From the NCBI GenBank assembly GCA_031290375.1, contig JAITNR010000121.1, positions 1 to 5,331 of the forward strand: DNA of 5,331 nucleotides, read 5' to 3'. Below, piece after piece: positions 5,147-5,331 of this stretch; the first letter of the stretch is position 1, and every line of letters begins with the position of its first letter. A program made the position numbers and the translations under genes. The stretch is from Prevotellaceae bacterium. GTDB lineage: Bacteria; Bacteroidota; Bacteroidia; Bacteroidales; Paludibacteraceae. The notes below the pieces were generated by a model that saw only the letters and a list, made by a program, of their open reading frames with translations, was not told the origin of the DNA and did no database searches.

Positions 5147-5331
5147 ATGAAAGGAACTCTGATTTTTCTTTTTTGCTTGATGTACGTGGTTATCTTTGCC
5201 CAGCAAAGCATCCCTTTCGACCAGCAATATCTGATATCTGAAGACAAAGTATTGATGAATCCTTCTTATACGGGTTCAACCGACGACATTGTAATCAAAG
5301 GGACTTATCACAAACAATGGGATAAATTAGA
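5147..5331 (+). CDS. PorP/SprF family outer-membrane protein, N-terminus only (cut by window)
   Basis: The ATG at 5147 opens a frame that runs 61 codons to the window edge. Seen: a signal peptide (MKGTLIFLF..., hydrophobic to about residue 18, likely cut after FA in IFAQQ). The mature start follows, with DQQYLISEDKVLMNPSYTGS (25-44) and then KGTYHKQWDKL (51-61). The pattern Q-Y ... NPSYTGS ... QW is the hallmark N-terminus of the PorP/SprF proteins. These are predicted beta-barrel outer-membrane proteins linked to type IX secretion and gliding adhesins, and are about 300 residues when complete. The fragment is too short to say whether it is PorP itself or one of the many SprF-like paralogues that usually pair with a large secreted adhesin gene. 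It has its own promoter region and does not appear to belong to the parAB operon. Confidence 0.8.
   Translation, partial: MKGTLIFLFCLMYVVIFAQQSIPFDQQYLISEDKVLMNPSYTGSTDDIVIKGTYHKQWDKL

Overview
The window looks like chromosomal DNA from a member of the Bacteroidota. Three things point that way. A protein of the Bacteroidota-specific DUF5683 type lies directly behind parA-parB. The start of a PorP/SprF-type (type IX secretion/gliding associated) outer-membrane protein lies at the right edge. Candidate promoters fit the Bacteroidota TTG / TAnnTTTG pattern, and Shine-Dalgarno sequences are weak or absent. I cannot fix the class: the gene content fits Flavobacteriia or a related Bacteroidia lineage.

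Left half (1-2143, minus strand, transcribed right to left): an apparent three-gene unit. It runs from a SnoaL/SgcJ-EcaC-like NTF2-fold protein (1718-2143) to an alpha/beta hydrolase (744-1658) to an ABC transporter ATPase of the YbhF-like drug-export type (728 leftward, cut by the window edge). The first two genes are clearly more AT-rich than the ATPase and the parAB genes. They may be a later insertion upstream of an export operon, perhaps for handling or detoxifying a small molecule; the substrate is unknown.

Centre (2144-2494): a 351-bp AT-rich divergent intergenic region. It holds candidate promoters for both directions and a heptamer, AAGTATG, present twice directly and once inverted within 51 bp. 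The last two copies form a perfect 7-bp inverted repeat.

Right half (2495-4757, plus strand): parA, parB and a DUF5683 membrane protein. Each gene's stop overlaps the next gene's start as ATGA, so this is a tightly coupled operon. ParA and ParB segregate the chromosome origin; the DUF5683 protein is an uncharacterised, probably envelope-associated partner by position. Then follows a 389-bp non-coding stretch (4758-5146) with a 13-bp inverted repeat that contains a half parS-like sequence and a good Bacteroidota promoter, and then the first 61 codons of the PorP/SprF-type gene.

No RNA gene, CRISPR array, insertion sequence or clearly new system was found. The most useful leads are the non-canonical catalytic loops of the ABC ATPase, the low-GC hydrolase/SnoaL pair, the intergenic heptamer cluster, and the possible degenerate ParB site downstream of parB.
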